Shown: piece after piece, positions 1 to 14,937 of the stretch
How the letters are laid out: each line of letters begins with the position of its first letter
Position numbering within the stretch: position 1 is the stretch's first letter
Position numbers and translations under genes: made by a program
Notes under the pieces: generated by a model
Databases searched by the model: none
Told to the model about the DNA's origin: nothing
What the model saw: the letters and a program-made list of their open reading frames with translations, nothing else
Origin: Stercorarius parasiticus
Taxonomy: Eukaryota; Chordata; Aves; Charadriiformes; Stercorariidae
Reading direction: 5' to 3'
Assembly: GCA_013396915.1 (NCBI GenBank)
Contig: VWZL01000324.1
Coordinates: 1 to 64,000, forward strand
DNA: 64,000 nucleotides

Positions 1-385
1 TCAGACATTTCTGTAGTTGCCAACCCATCACTACTCATGTCTTTGCTAGCACATGGGTCATCTTCTCCCACCTCCACTGCAACAACGGGCTGCAAGACCT
101 TGCTAGCGCTTTTACCCACCAGCACTGGCATGCTGCTCCCAGGCACCTCTTTAGTCACTCTGGTTGCATCTTCGTCCCCCTTCAAACCTAGTTTAAAGAC
201 CTTTCAATGAGTCCTGCTAACTCCTGTCCCAGAATCCTTCTTCCCTTTTTGGTTAGGCTTTCCCCACCTGTTGCCAGCAGGCCTAGTGTCCTGTATAGCA
301 ATCCATGGTCAAAGTAACCGAAGTTCTGCTGATTATATGAATGCCTTCATATAGCCATGGGTATAACAGTCCTGTACTTCAGACA
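1..385 (-). repeat. CR1-type LINE, probable 5' region, cut by the window edge
   Basis: Read on the minus strand, this stretch resembles the 5' (UTR/ORF1-proximal) part of avian CR1-like elements: a purine-rich GGTTTGAAGGGGGA segment after TTTAAACTAG, and an upstream block around GACCATGGATTG. The match rests on recalled resemblance, not an alignment, and no subfamily is assigned. No long open frame is present. The element would continue to the left of the window. If correct it is unusual, because most CR1 copies lose their 5' part. The inner boundary near 385 is approximate. Confidence 0.45.
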
Positions 386-3300
386 TCCCACAGCATTAAA
401 ACAGCAAATTACGCAGTTTAAGTGAACGAGACAACTCCTCTGTCTCAGTGTAAATAATGGCTCCCTGAAACAAAGACACTATATGTCCTGTTTCCCCCTA
501 GATCACAACCCTGAGATGTCCAAGACTAAAAATAATAGCATGATATTAATCCTTTATATGTTCCAAGTATATGTGGTATGTCATCAGACTGAATGGAGCA
601 ACAGTTCTGGTTTATTTAAAAAACTATGCTACCACAACTTAGAAATACCCTTGTACCAAAGAAGGAGGAAAAAGAAATCCCACCAACACACACATTTCTG
701 TGTTCTGAAGTATCCATCCCGTCTCTCAGCAGGTTCCTTCAGCAAAACAGAAATTGGGCAATGGCTCTAGCTTCCTCAGGTCAGCTTCCAAATATATTTA
801 AGCAATTGCCCTTTGTTTTTAAGGCTAACCCACACAACCCTCTTGGCTCTTTCTTATATAGACTCTGTAGCGCTTGGGCAACAGAAAGGCAGCTGGCACA
901 TATAGACGCAGTAGTAAAAACAGGATAAGGCATAACAAGGCAATAATAATCTTCCATGTTATGCATATCCCATTCATTCATCCCCACCCCTGCCATAACA
1001 TTCCTTCAGGAGACCACCCTGTCACACCGCATAATAAGGTGATACCTTCTCCCATCATTCCATGGGATTTCGCTTTGCTTAAACAACATAGCATCTTTGT
1101 ATTCCAGATGTTCCCACTGAAAGTCATTTCAATAGTACATTGAAGATCAAACTGTTCCAAGATGTTGGCAACTACCAGCTGAAATTCCAGTAACACACAA
1201 TTTTATCATCAAGATCCTCTGTTTGAGCAATCTCTTTGCTCTGGGCTATATTCCAGCAACACCCTTCTCCATTGTCCTAGCAACAGAAATAGGAACTGTG
1301 AACATGCAAAAACCTTGGGGACCAAATCCCTCCGAGCAATCAGCTCCATGTTCTATGAGGGGCCAGTGTTTGCAGATGTTGTTCCTATGAGGCCACCTCT
1401 ACAAATCTCATGGTGTCCCCAAGCCTATAGGTCTGCATGTGAAGGTGTAGCCCCACCACAAACAAGAATGTTTCAATTATGAAGAACCCTTGTAAAAACA
1501 TATGTTCCGTTTTGACTAGAATTTTGTCTATTATGGCTAAACTAAAAATAAGTCTATAGGTAGCTGAAAAGAATTATTATTTCAGGTACTACAATATTTT
1601 TGTGTGTCAGAGACTGACACATCCCACTCTTCAGTATTCTTATTTCCAGCATGCATTCACCTCTGTATCAAATACGTACAAATTTTCAAAATGCAGCTCA
1701 AGTGACGGTGATGCCATTTGAGAACCACTTCTACCTCTACAGGTTCGCAACCCAGTTAGGGACTAAAATCCTCTTTTCCTCTTCTATTCCAAACCATGTA
1801 ATAGTTTTGGTAACATTCAAATCGATCTTCTGTACTATTAGGGTAGCCCTGTAAAACTTAAAGTCTGAGTGTGACTGGGGAGTTAACCAGATCTACACAG
1901 CTCACATTTTCTCTTGTCAGTGGAAATTCCCTCTGTGCTGAGCACGCACCTGAGGTAGGTGACCTCTTTTTGAAAGAGCTTGCGTTTCTTTGGATCCTGT
2001 TTCCACCTGACATGCTTAATCTTATCACAACTATCTGTGAGTTCATCGGTTCAGTCTGGAAACGGTCGGTGCGCACCAAATTCTCAGCCAGCCACATATG
2101 CAAGCAGGAAATAACTCTCTGGTAATGTCGTAGAGGCCCTAGGTGAATCACACAAGCTAAACCCAGAACTCTCACCCTGATAACACTCCTGTCCCCATCT
2201 TTTGGGTACAATTCCACCTGCTGACAGGAACCTTTAAGAACAGGTTTGAAAAAATGTAGATGAAGCTGCTAGCTGTCGGCATAACTCACCTAGGTGACAA
2301 AAGGTAGGATCTTTAAGATACACTGAATTATTTAAAAGCCAAATAGTTCTGGTCTTAGTTTGATGTTTTTTCTTTGAATGGCTGGAACTGTGAGTGAGAC
2401 CCCACAACTGGTTGAAAGCATAGTTATGCTTTTTTAGTATAATAAAAATCTTCTTCTTCAAAACATTAACCACAAAGATGCCTATATGATTGTACCTGAT
2501 CTTGCCTTATCCCACCAAATAAAACTCACATCTCAGTTATGTTTGGAGAACAGTTTTCTTTTCCTCATGCTTTCAAATATTTTTATTGCACTCCATTTAA
2601 ATGTACAGCAATGCCTGAAACAGCTCCAATAAAAAACCCACGATCTCTTCCTATCCTGTAACATTTTCCTGGAGCCAACAATTATTGGAATTACACATCT
2701 TGCAACAGTGTACCACTTCTTTATCTGTTGCTGTTTGCTGTTTTTTAAGAAATATTTAGTCACTGAACACAAACTAGATCCTACTGTAAGCCCATAGCAA
2801 TGCTAGCTGCTAGAAATTCCCTCCACATTTGTTTTCTTCCAAGTCATTACTCTGATGCGGTGGCAAGGATGACTGCATTCAGCATAGGTCAGACACGTTC
2901 CTGTCCACAATTCAACTTCAGCACAGTGGTTGTTCCAACCAAGCCACATGGTTTTGGGGTTCCCATAATGCTTTTCTCAGCAGACATTACAAAATTACAC
3001 GTGATGTTTAAAAGAGTTTCGTAAAGCATTTAAGCTTTAAATTACCAATGTGCCTGAAACATGGCTGAATTTTAATGTGTGGTTTTGTAATAGCATTGCC
3101 AAGATCAACATTTTATTATTTGCATATTTACCTATTCCGCTTATAATTAGGAAAAACATGTTCCAATTTATCTCAACCCACTACAACTTTCTTTCCTCAC
3201 TCGTTCCCACTTTATCTTAGTGTATCCTTTATCTATCTGTTTCCATCAAACTACATTATTAGAATTATTATTAAATTTGTTATCTTTTCTTTTTTTCAAT

Positions 3301-6300
3301 GCAGAATTATTTAGCAAAAGCAACAAAAGACTCTCTGAACAAAAATGGTTAAAGGAACCTTTCCTGGCTCAGGAATTTGTTTGAGCTTGCTGTGTTAATA
3401 GCTCACAATGATTGAGCTGTAACAAAACCACTTCATCCCTGAGACAACAGAAATTGTGAGATAAACTCTGGAAACAAATCAAGGGTTTTTGTGGGGAAAT
3501 TCATGTGGTCCTGTGGAGCAAGAAGACTTGTAGGAAATGTCTTTGAAATCAAAGTTTATGAATCACTAGTGTCTATAAAAATTGCATGCAGATGTTATAA
3601 AGTGCCCTTTCTGTTTTGATTGCCAAGAAGGTAAACTGGAAACACAGTAGCTATAAAATGAAGGCATGAAAGGCTGATCAGTGTTATTACATACATAGAG
3701 GAGAAAACTTGCTATTTTTATTATTTGTATCATCTATTGATGTAACTTTTGCAGCTGATATCAAAATATAGCTATAACAAGTTACTTCTAGCCCTTCTGC
3801 ATATGTGCTATGCTCTACCATTTGTTCACATATAAAATTTAAAAGAGTTCTCATCAGCATCTCTGGTCCTCCCCCAAACTGCAATCTCTGCACTTGGTTA
3901 GAACAACATTCAAACCTCTTCTCAAATCTTCGCGCAGCTTCATGACTTTGACTGTTGAGGTTTTTTTTGGCCTCCTTACTTTTATTTACTTCCCAAAGCT
4001 TGGGAAAGACTGTATCACATCCTTCTAGGCTTCTTTTCCTGGAAATAATAGCCAAGTGGTAAAAATTTCAAAGAGGTACTACAAATGCCAGGGATCGTGC
4101 CTATTCTCCAGCCGCGCTCCTGCCACTTCTAGAGAGATTCAAACATACTGGAAAAGTCCTTACCTAGGTGTATTAACACTTAGAAAAAATTGGGTTAGCC
4201 GGTGACATTAGCCTTGGCATTGCTGAAGCAGTGCAAAGTGTTTGTAACGCGCACCAGGATTTCCCTCTGCTGCCATTTGTTAGCTTAGCTGGCTGTTACC
4301 GAGTGCCAGGCACACTGATATTGTCCACAAGTGTTATGAAATGTCTTCCTCTGAAAACTGATTCTGCAGACCTAGTCTAGCATCCCTGCCTGACTACTTT
4401 TAGCAAGCCTAAAGGTATTTCTTCAGTTGGCTGTAACAGATCTTCACTTTTCTTGGTTTTCTTCTTCACATATTTAGGAGACAGAAATCATCCCAAGATC
4501 TCAAATTTGGTTTTAGTTAAACAAAATTCATGGGAATATATTTCATGACAGCAGCACCAAAACCAAAGGTATTTTGGTTTCATAGTTATGAAACTATTTT
4601 TTTCTACGGTAGGAAGGAGGAAGGGGAAGAGACACGTTTTCTTTGTTTTGCCCTCACATGGATGGTTGGGTACATCTGAAAATAAAATCTGTCTGGGAAG
4701 TAATTCACTGAGTTTAAGTAAGTGATGAAACAGCATGATGTATAGAGAATTGTTCAGGCATGTGTGCATAATGCTTCAGATATGTAACAGGACATTAAGA
4801 AATCTGGACTTCTTACCAAATAAAAAATATGGTATATATTACTAAACCACTCCCCTGAGCGTCGCTATCAAAGATATTGCTTTAAGACTCCCATTTTCAC
4901 TTATGCCACTGAATCTTGTGCTATATAGAGGGGAAGAAGTTAAGCTCAGCATTTCCTGTCCTCGGTTATTTTTAGAAAATTGAGGTACTGTATACATCTG
5001 TGAAACTGCTGCATCTATACAAAGCACTTTGTGCAAGGCTGCTACAATATTGTATTCAGAGGGAGCTGAAGGCAAGAGTCAAAGCAGGTGATGTTCTTAG
5101 AGAACCCTCCATCTGGCATTAAGTGTGAGTGAAGAGGGCACAGGATGATGGTGGAGATGGTGGTCATGCAGAGCCCAGGAGCACAGGCCCTTCTTCTTTG
5201 TTTTTTTCCCCTTTGTTGGCCTCCATTTCTACTGACTGAAGAGGCAGAGTTCGGAACAGCCTGGGCTGTTTTCCAAGGTGGTTTTAGTGAAGTGTTTGAA
5301 ACAATAATAGCTTCACATTTTCTTTGCTTGCATTGTCTACTTCAGCTTCCAAAGCTGAAACATTGCGCTCAGTTTGGACATAGGAGACAGGGCAGAGGGA
5401 GAAGTATTACAGCATGAGTCAAATTGGAAAAAATTGCATCAGCATTAAAAAAAGGTCACCTGCCATTTGAAGTTCATTATTATTTTAGAAGGAAATCATT
5501 TACAGAGCTGTGAGTGAGACAAAAGCCTTTGGGGCTTGACGTCTAAAGAGATGCCTCTCACAGTGAGGGGCAGTAGCTCCCTTACAGCTGCAGAAATAGG
5601 GTGCCCTAAAACATACAGGCCGACGTACGCGTGGGTATCGTTCTCATCTCACTGAGTATGCTTCTACCCGTGTTCTCCAAGATCACTATCCCAAACTCCA
5701 CATGTCTTGAGAGAGCTTTTCCATCCCTGTGACTCTTTATGGCTGAGCTTGTGAGCCTTGTGATTCCCTTCACCTGCACACCACCACCAATTGTCATAAA
5801 CTACCTGAAATGAAGTTATCCCAATTGGCTCCCATCCGTACCCTGAGGCATGATGCTTTTCCCACTCTCAGACAGAGTCAGATTTTCTGTTTGTGATGGA
5901 AGACAATGACTGCTAACACAACCAACCTAACAACCCCTACACTAAACACTAAACACCTACTTAAACAACTCATGTTTTACTCTTCAGTTCATAGAGGTTC
6001 ACCACTTCTTTCCAAAGAGGTTGTCAAAATAGCCCTGCACTCCTATTCATTTTGCATAACGGACCTTTTCATTTCCTTGTTTCTCTCATTATGGTTGCTT
6101 CTGCTTCTTCAAATCTTCCTCCATGATGCTCCAAAAGCTACATTTACACTCATACATGTCCTCTTTCTTTTCTGAATCCTGATTACATAAGTGGTATCTT
6201 TATATTTGCATGAGTGTGTGTTGAAAATCAGACTTTCTGAAGACATATATCTTTCTGCTAATTCTTTTGATTCATTTGAGTTGTGGCCAGAGCCCAAGAA

Positions 6301-9300
6301 TTAATTTCTGCTATTATCAGGTGTCACCTTCAGCTACAGTTTGAATCCAATGAAAGGCTCTACAAAATGTATCGCAAAGTGATTTTCCTTCCATAGAGGA
6401 AAAAGGTAAGTCATTCCTAAACTCCAACCATGGCTACATTATCTGATGTTGGCATGGTTCAGAGACAATCTACAAACAAAATTATAATCACTACGCCTTC
6501 AGTTTCCATAGGTCTGGCCAGAAAGGATTTTTCTCCCAGACCTTATCCCATTTAATCTTGTTCCCTTTGTCTTCATCCTTTCACTCTCTTCTTCATACTT
6601 AATTTCTCACGCTCCTCTCTGATTCATTTTCTCAGTCTCTGCTTTGGTTTCCCATTCCAATTATCATCCATCTGTTAATAACACTAGGTGCAAGAAAATT
6701 CCAAATAAATCAGATTTGTCTCAGGTTTTAGGATTTTTTTTTCCTCTTCTAAATAAAGCTTAGATAGGAATTGGAGTCTGAAGTACAGATACTAAAACCT
6801 GAGGGAATGAATTTTGGCTCCCACATCTGTGTTTTGGCATCTAAATAGAAGTGGTTATTCAATGATTTTGAATATCTGCATCTGAAATGTTAGGTGTCAC
6901 ATTTAGATGTTCACTTATAAAATGTTTTTAATTACAAAATGTAAACATTTATAGTGGCTACAATCTTCTGGAAGTGAACCACTAGTCTTGTCTAGAAATA
7001 AGTGCTAGAAATAAATGCCAGTAAAGTTTAAAGTGCCACATTCCAGTCCCAGGAAGGCTTTTATTCCACCCCTTGAGTGCGTTACAGGAGCAAAAAGCAA
7101 CAGTACATTGTGAACGATATGTATTCTAGTCTGATCTTTCTTTCCCTTATGCCAATGTTGGCAAATTAATATTTTTTGAAATAATTCCATTGATTTTTAG
7201 AAATTCCAGTGCTGGTATTTGAGGTTAAAATGAGGCTGTATCTTCAGTTAAGAATCAGATACTGTTTGAAGAAACCTCCATGACAGTCTGAACCAGATTA
7301 CTGCCAACGTAGACATACTCCAGAGCAAGGCTTCTGCAGTCTTCTGAGTGTTGGACCCATCCAAACCTGGTGATGGTATGGGAGAAAAGGCCTAGTTGAT
7401 CCAAATCAGGGTACAGAGAAAGGTGACCAGACTGCAAACCTGGTTGGGAGTTTGGCTCTTTTCCACACAGATTTAGTTCTCTCTTTCCTTTACTATTGTT
7501 TGTTTGTTTTGTTTAAGAATGGAGGAAGGAGAAGTGAAGACCATGATTACTTGGCAGAGGCCAGAGGCACGACACAGTCTGACACTGTGACTTACGAGCA
7601 GATTGATACAGATCGAGACCTACTGACTTGTGGCAGCATTCTGCTACAGAGTGGATCTTACTCCCCTTAAATCTCCACTGTGCTCTTACCTTTACAACTT
7701 CAGTTTGAGTACATTTGGTCCACAATGTCAGTTACCTGCCCTTCTCTCTCCTTGTCCCGAGGATGAGAGGAATTTAAGCAGAAACAATGAAGTTCTAATG
7801 AGTTAGAGGAAAGGTTACAATGAATGTTCAATCGCTTTGCATTTTTAACATTTCTTAAGGACTTCAGCATAGGTACACATGTGCAGCCACAACCTGAACA
7901 GTAATCTCAACAATGCCACATTTCTCATATTATGTTTAATTAAGGTGTTTCTTAGCCAAGATAACAACGTAAGAGTTCAAAAGGAGCTGCAAGAGCCTAA
8001 AGAATAATAATCCCCATTCCAAAGAGTATACAGAAATTTGGGAAATTAGTATGAAGAGAACTATTGGTCTTTCTAATCCATCCTTTTCCTTTGGACTGCT
8101 ATTCATTAGCCATGCCCCAAAGTTCTCTCCGCTCACTGCTGTTCAACTCCATGCTGTTTGAATCTTCATCTTTTGTTAGACTTTTCAATATCCTAATTAT
8201 GTTTTTAAGTGAAAAATCTCTCACTAAGCCCCAACCTAAACCTCCTTCTCATTTCTCATTTCAAGTCACAGTGGAAACAAGACAATGGCCATTACAGAGT
8301 TAGTCCTTTTTATATGACATTTGTTACATTTAAGTTTTCCTGTCAGCACCATTTTTCAGACTACAGACATTCAAGCTCTGCAAAACAAGCAATGGCTGTA
8401 ATATAGCCAAAGGCAACAGCAGCAGGGGAGCTTCAATAAGCACCTTTAGGGCAGCTTTTACATTTGGAATTTTCTCTAGCTTGATGTTACTTATTTATTT
8501 ATTAATGACTTTACCTTTTTTGGACCTGCTAGAAGAATACGGACAACAAAAAAATATCTGGTACCAATGGCTATGTGGGTTTTATAATGCTATTTGTAAA
8601 CACATAGTTTTGGTTCCTAGATCCAGTCTATCTCTCTCTCTGAACTAAGGGTCAAGATATGAGTGTGGAAAAAAGGAGGCAAATTGGTTTTTTCCCCATT
8701 AAAAGTGATGAAGAACTTCCTTATACAATTTAAACGACATGTCCATGGTGGTATGTGAAAAATTGTCTCCCCACAATGCATTTTTCCTTGTAAACATCCT
8801 GTCAGTGTGCTTCAGTGAGTTCTGGATTGACTTATCTCTGCCTCAAGGGGAAAAAGTCAGGTGTCTTCATAATCTTGTGTTTTGGGATGTTTTAAAGGCT
8901 GATTTAGTCTATGAGGAAGAGGCACGTTCCTTAATCCGTGCCCCATTGATGGCTGCGTTCACAGCGGAGCACAGGTTGGAAATTGATGCCGGTCCCTTCT
9001 GGGCTCAGCACCTGTGAAAAGTAGGGTATGGGAAGAAGGCTAATATCTGCTTAGGTCGTCTCCTAAAATGGATTTACAATATGCAGCTCAAAACTTTTAG
9101 ACCATGGAAGTGCTCCTGGGGTTCCCCAAAGCAATCATAGCTGAAGCATAGCATTTAAAACTTTTAATGTCTGCAAGTAGGAAAGCGAAACACTTCCAAA
9201 CCCCATGTTGCATTTGAAACAAAAACTGCCTCTCCACAGCCCTACTGGCAAGTGACTGAACCCTGAGTATTTCTGTCTTGTGTGCATGACATCAGATGCA

Positions 9301-11054
9301 AAGTGTACACAAGGGTGTACAGCCTCAAGAATTTTGAAATGGAGTAGGGAAGGACTAAATTAAATTCCCAAATGCTATGAGATGCCAATTTAATCAGTTT
9401 CCTTAGAAAATCACAACATGAAATGCTACCTAGCAGTACTATCAGTATTTTGACAGCTGTAACTCACTTGATTTTCAGGACTTAGTAGGTGCGGGGGTCT
9501 GGCTGACATGGTCCCTACTCTTAATGAAGTAAATACTTTACCATGTGCTGTGAAAAACTCATCATTCTGCATATTTACATAGACCTCTTGTCCATGTAGT
9601 CAGTCTGTATTAGATTTTGTGTACCTACATAGTCCCTTGGCTGTGATTGTAGTTATATTGTATTTTTGCTTTTATAGAAACTATGGTTTCTGTAACAGCA
9701 GATGTAAGATGACAGGGACATTCCCAACTGGCATACCTAGATGAACTTCCATCTCACGGGTTCATGTTAGGACCAGCTTTAATAGCTAACAGCATAAAAA
9801 TCTTAAAATATCATTCAAAGCTAGGTGACAAATCTAACCTCCTTCCACAAGCTGGTAAATGGAAAGACATAGCTTTCTAAGCAATCTTTCTCAGATATTT
9901 CACCAGTCTGGACATTCCCCAAGCATTTGGGGGATTTGTTCTTTGCTTTGTTCTGATCTCTAAGACATAAATGTATCATAAACCTCTTACTAGATCCCAG
10001 GAGAGAAATTCTTTCCATTTCCCAAAACCAGGATAGGAGCCTTTCTTTGAAGAGCAGCCAGCAGATCAACCACATGGGACTTGGGAAGGTGACCTTTAAT
10101 GGGCTTTGGCAAATACAACCTTCCAGCACCCTTTTCCATACAGGGCTAAAAGCTATGAGGATAGTTAACTATCTTACAAGATATATCTATGACTTTCTCT
10201 GTCTTAACAATACTAAATTGATAAGATAGCAGACTGGTGGAACTAAACCAATAGAAAGTTTTAACAGTTGCCCAAGAAAATGCTGTGCGGGGTAAGAAGC
10301 CCGGGACAAGAATTCCACTGAGATTTAAGTAATTTTGACTGACAAGATGACTCGCTGTGATGAATGGCATCCCTAGTAACTTGCACTCTTTCTTCCTTGT
10401 GGATTGCATTAAAAAGAGTAATAGGAAATAAGTTCAGGAAGGCAATAAAATAAGGTGGAAGATAGGCTGGTGACAACGGATTATGTGCATTTCTGTCAAT
10501 GCCACAGTCTATCAGAAAGGAAGCACGACAAGATGTGATGCTTGTCTATAACTAAGTAGCAGGATACTACTGCTGGATTAGAACAGCAGGTTTTGCACTA
10601 ACACAACAGGTGATACTAGTTATACTTTATGCAAAATGTAATTGGGAGTTGGATGTGACTAACAATATTGTTAATTTATTTGTTGCTTAATACTTAAAAT
10701 AAGAAATGTTTTTACTATTCGTTGTCTTTGGAGAGTGAAATTACAAGTGTTCACATGCAACACAATCTTTTTGAAAAATGCCTGAATGGCTGGGCCCAAT
10801 ATGTCCTCAGTGTTTGAACATGCTCAGATCTTCACCTGAAGTAGCTCTCTGCCTTCTTGAAAGTCAGTACAGAGAACTAAAAATGCATTCTTATTTTGGG
10901 ACACAAGCGGCTGAACTCAATAGTAATTTTCAAAAGTGGTCTTTACACCCCTCCTTGATACCACAAAACCAACCAAACTCTCAGTGGGACCCCAGAAAAA
11001 AATTCATGTTGTCTCAGTTTGTCATGGGCAAAGATGATGTAACCCTGAAATGAC
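386..11054. other. AT-rich non-coding stretch with no recognised gene
   Basis: About 10.7 kb of mostly AT-rich single-copy sequence. Open frames are short (the longest is about 122 codons at 3687-4055 on the minus strand), lie in all six frames, and show no recognisable domain, splice-site pairing or codon bias. Short A/T runs are common and no long microsatellite is present. I recognise no mobile element, RNA gene or promoter here; very old repeats could be missed by eye. Confidence 0.7.
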
Positions 11055-11740
11055 TACAGACCAAAGCGACCTGGGGAGGTGATGGGAGAAGGCAGAAGTG
11101 GGACGGCTGCCCTGTACGGCAGGATGGCTGTGGTTTTCTCACATGGCACTGGTGCAATTGTCCCTGCCACACTGGATCACAAGAAACAGGCACGCTGTCC
11201 CACGTCAGCTCGAGTGCTGGGCCACGGCCAAAAAGACGTGCATGGTCCTGGGCTACAGCTGAGCACCACAGCCTGCTCCTGAAGCCCACACACCAGATGC
11301 AGCTGGTGGAAATAAGGGCCAGATGTATGAGCTGGATGCAGAAAATATGTGAGCTGACATGTTTGCCAAGGTCCCACCACCATTAATCCACAATATGTAA
11401 ATCCCTCAGTAAATCCATCCCAACCATGGCAGCCCAAGCCTGCTTCCATCAGCGTTGATTGCTCCTGAGCTCAGATGCCCTGGCAGCCCAGGCAAGCCTT
11501 TGGGTGCCGACCACACTGCACACCTGCGCCATCCACTCAGCATGTAAAACAGGAGCAGCTCCTGGGGAGGGGAAGGGGAATAGCATAGTCCACCATGTCC
11601 TTGGACCATTGGAGCTGCCTCTGTATGCAGCCTTGGTTGAATTTGTTCTGTACCTGTGGCCACAGCTGGCTCACCCTGGTCAAGCAGTTAGATGACCCAT
11701 CCATGGTCTTGGAAAGCATGCATTGCCTGTACATCTCTTG
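11055..11740. other. GC-rich block of unknown origin
   Basis: Base composition shifts from AT-rich flanks to clearly GC-richer sequence over about 690 bp, with overlapping short open frames on both strands (for example 11406-11663 and 11177-11449 minus, 11459-11695 plus). No frame runs through the block and no protein domain is recognisable. The edges are fairly sharp, which fits an old inserted element (degenerate LTR or other repeat) or a decayed retrocopy, but no terminal repeats or poly(A) tail were found. Unclassified. Confidence 0.4.
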
Positions 11741-14700
11741 AGGACAGTGTGGAGTTGCATCTCCTTAAACAAAAAACATAAGCGTAACTTCTGCCCATCA
11801 GCATCTCTTGATATTCATCCTAAACAAAAAAAAATATTCTAACAGAAGTCTGAGTGTTGGCTTAGGAACCAGCAAATCCTCGAATTTAATCCTACTACCC
11901 TATTAATTTGTTATGTTACTCTGATATACTCCATTCATAAAATACAGAAAATACATTGTTTATTTTCCTAACGAGTAAAATCACAGGAGTATTTTCTAAA
12001 GTTTATATATTGATTTGAGTATGTTATCTACTGGTGACTAAGCACTTACATTTGTGCCTCTCTTGGAAGTCAGTTTTGTTGCTAACTCAGGTGAAAGATT
12101 AAGCTGTAATGAAACTGTATTGTCTGTATTTAGATTATCACCAGACATACAATAGTGTCTATTTGGACTTTTAATACATGTTACTATTTCTTAATATTAA
12201 AATATGCAGGTTAGAAAATGGTCTTTCTTTCAAAGTCTTCACTACCTCTGTTGTCATAGGTCTCTCTTGCTATTATTTATGTAACAATAGTGATACTGTC
12301 ACATAAAATCGCACATATAGAATGCACAATATAGATTTTTCTTTCTGTTACTGTGTATTATATTCTCTTCATTATAACAAAGCGTCTCTTCCTCAGATGA
12401 CTCTCAAGAGAATGTGAACTCTGTGTTGTGATCTGAAGGGCTTGCATTATACATTTGCCTGGAGCTTTCATTATTAATAGACCCTCCTTGAGCGCCTCTT
12501 AGCTAACTGACATTCATTTGAGGCCACTGGATTCCTAAACTTCCCTGACCTTGCAGCACTAACGCAAGATTCATAGTCTCAAGAAGAATGGATATATCAA
12601 ATAAAACATTTTTATTATGAGGTCTCGAAAGTTGCTAAGTTGACAGCAAAATAGACACAATAAAATTACATTGAAAAATGTTTCTCTAGAACAATATGCA
12701 TTTATTCCCCAGTTTATGATATTTTCCTGTTATTTCAATTAAAGCAAAACAATAATTCATTCACTTCTAGCATGATGCTAGTATTTTAAAGTAAAAATAA
12801 GTATTAATATAATTATATTGTGTTTTTAGTCAAATTTGCATAGAAAGGTTTTAAAGAATTATTTTCATGAGTATTTGAACAGTCAAACTAACATCATGGG
12901 TTTTTTACAGTAGCATTAGTCTTCCCCACGTATAATGTGTCAAGTCAGTACAACTGTAACATGAGATAGGTATTGGATTTGTTTTATGTCAAGGCTTCCT
13001 TCAGATTTTTCCATAGACTCCCTGCTGAATGGTTTTTCTTTTTAATGTGTCTTGAACCTCTCCTGTGTTTTGAGTCACTTGCCCTAAGCACTTTGTTCCT
13101 TTGTTTCCAGCACTTAGAGAAGCAGAACCCAAGAGGAGAGGACACTCACAGAAAAATCCCAGCCCCACTGCAGACAACAAAACCCTCTTGGTTTTTTGGG
13201 GTCCAAAACGTGACCCTCAGCAACGTGCAGCAGGCAACTGGCAGCAACTCTGGAAATTTGCCCTTTGGTGTTCTTTCAACTACTGAAGTTAGTGCTTGTA
13301 CCACAAAACATGCTACTAGGGAGACTTTCCTTGTACCCTCATAAGATATCCGGGTATCTGTAGCCCACAATATGTATCAGAGTCCCCAAGGTTCTTTCCT
13401 CCTAGCATGGATGAATTTCCAAATGTCTAAGACTCATCCCCTTGCCTTGATGAGCAATTTGTGCCTTACAGAGTTCCTGCTAATTCAGGAGAGCATGAAG
13501 TCCTACTCAGAGCCCCAGGAAAAATCAGAACAGCTAACTAACAGCATAGATGTCTTTGCCATGTAGTTAACTGGAGATCTGTAGAAACAGGTGGGGAGAA
13601 CGGAGCCTTTAGGCAACTGTAGTCCTCTGTCTAGGTGGACATACTGTTTCACAGGAGCTCTTTTTAAAAACCGTGCTAGCAGAAGATGCATAAACTCTAG
13701 GCTGTGTCCCAGCTACATAGCTACTCCTGAAATCCTTGCAGCTGTGTCATATTCCCCTCTCTGGGGTATGTAGTTCTGTTGAGGGATGTGATGTAGCATT
13801 TTCAGAAATTCAAGTCCATCATTTTGTTTTCAATACACTGTTTTTTAATAGATTAGGCAAAGATTACTGTGTTTAGACTTATATTTAGCAAGGCACTGTA
13901 AAAAGAGAGATGAGAAACTATGCACAAGGATATTTGTGTACCTAAGCTCTCTGAATTTTCCTTTGAAAGCAAATCACCACCCCAAATGCAAATAAGAAGG
14001 TTGCATCTGATGTGCCACCTTAGGAACCTAATTTAAGTGATTTGAATATATGCCTGGAAGTATCTTTTTCCACTGACTACAGAAAAAGTCCAAGGTAATT
14101 GTCTGGGATAAATTATTCACTAAAGTTCAGTTCCTGAACTTAGACAGTATGACTGTCTCTATTCCCCTTCTCTCTTGCCTTAGTTAGACCACTAAAGGTG
14201 GGCAACCAGCAGATGGGGATGCAAAGACATAAGCAACACCTGGTCAAAGGGTGAAGAAATTAAGCCAAAATATTTACAAAGGGACATGTCCCTATTTTTA
14301 ATAATAAAAAAACCATCTTTTGAAAATGCTTTGAAGATTTTCCCTACTGGGAACAATTTCTTCACACACCCAAGAAATGGACATTGCTTCTGGAAATCGT
14401 GCCTATTTCAATTTACTCGGGACATGAAAATGGCTTGGGATTAACCCAAGGCAGGATGACACCTCAGAAAGTTTTGTGTGTTTGTGAATGTCTGGAAACC
14501 CTTCAAAGGGCACACTAACTCGCAGAGAGTTAGAGTAATATTAAAGCAACGCAGAAATACTGAGCAAAAACAATGCCAGCTCCTTCCCAGAGGTGTTTGT
14601 GGCAAATGACATGTCTGTGGTGGCCCCTCTCCCACTGTGGGTGAGACACCATGGCTTGCAGCTGTCACAGAGGCTCAGGCTAAGGAGTGAGGGCTCGGAG

Positions 14701-14930
14701 CAAACTTGAGGCAGAAGCACCATGCAGAATCCTGTGCACAAGAAAAACCGATAAATGTCACAGTTCCTGCAAACTGCGGGCCACGGGACAGACCTGAGGG
14801 TGCCGAGCAGGAGGGGACAGAAAGGGCTTTGCTCTGTCCTTGTTCTAGTGGAGAATAAACTACCAGGCCCGTTTCCCTGACTTTGGAGAAAAGCCAATGG
14901 TTTATCCCATGGGGAATAAATTATATGCAT
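11741..14930. other. AT-rich non-coding stretch with no recognised gene
   Basis: Single-copy-looking AT-rich DNA. A 123-codon open frame at 12,973-13,344 (+) is the longest, but it has no recognisable domain and its hydrophobic start is followed by low-complexity residues, so I treat it as chance. No repeat family was recognised. Confidence 0.65.
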
Positions 14931-14937
14931 AAAATAT

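Noticed and set aside
12973..13344. 123-codon plus-strand frame with an apparent splice acceptor (TTTGTTTCCAG) inside
   Set aside because: No matching donor or neighbouring exon, and the translation shows no known domain.
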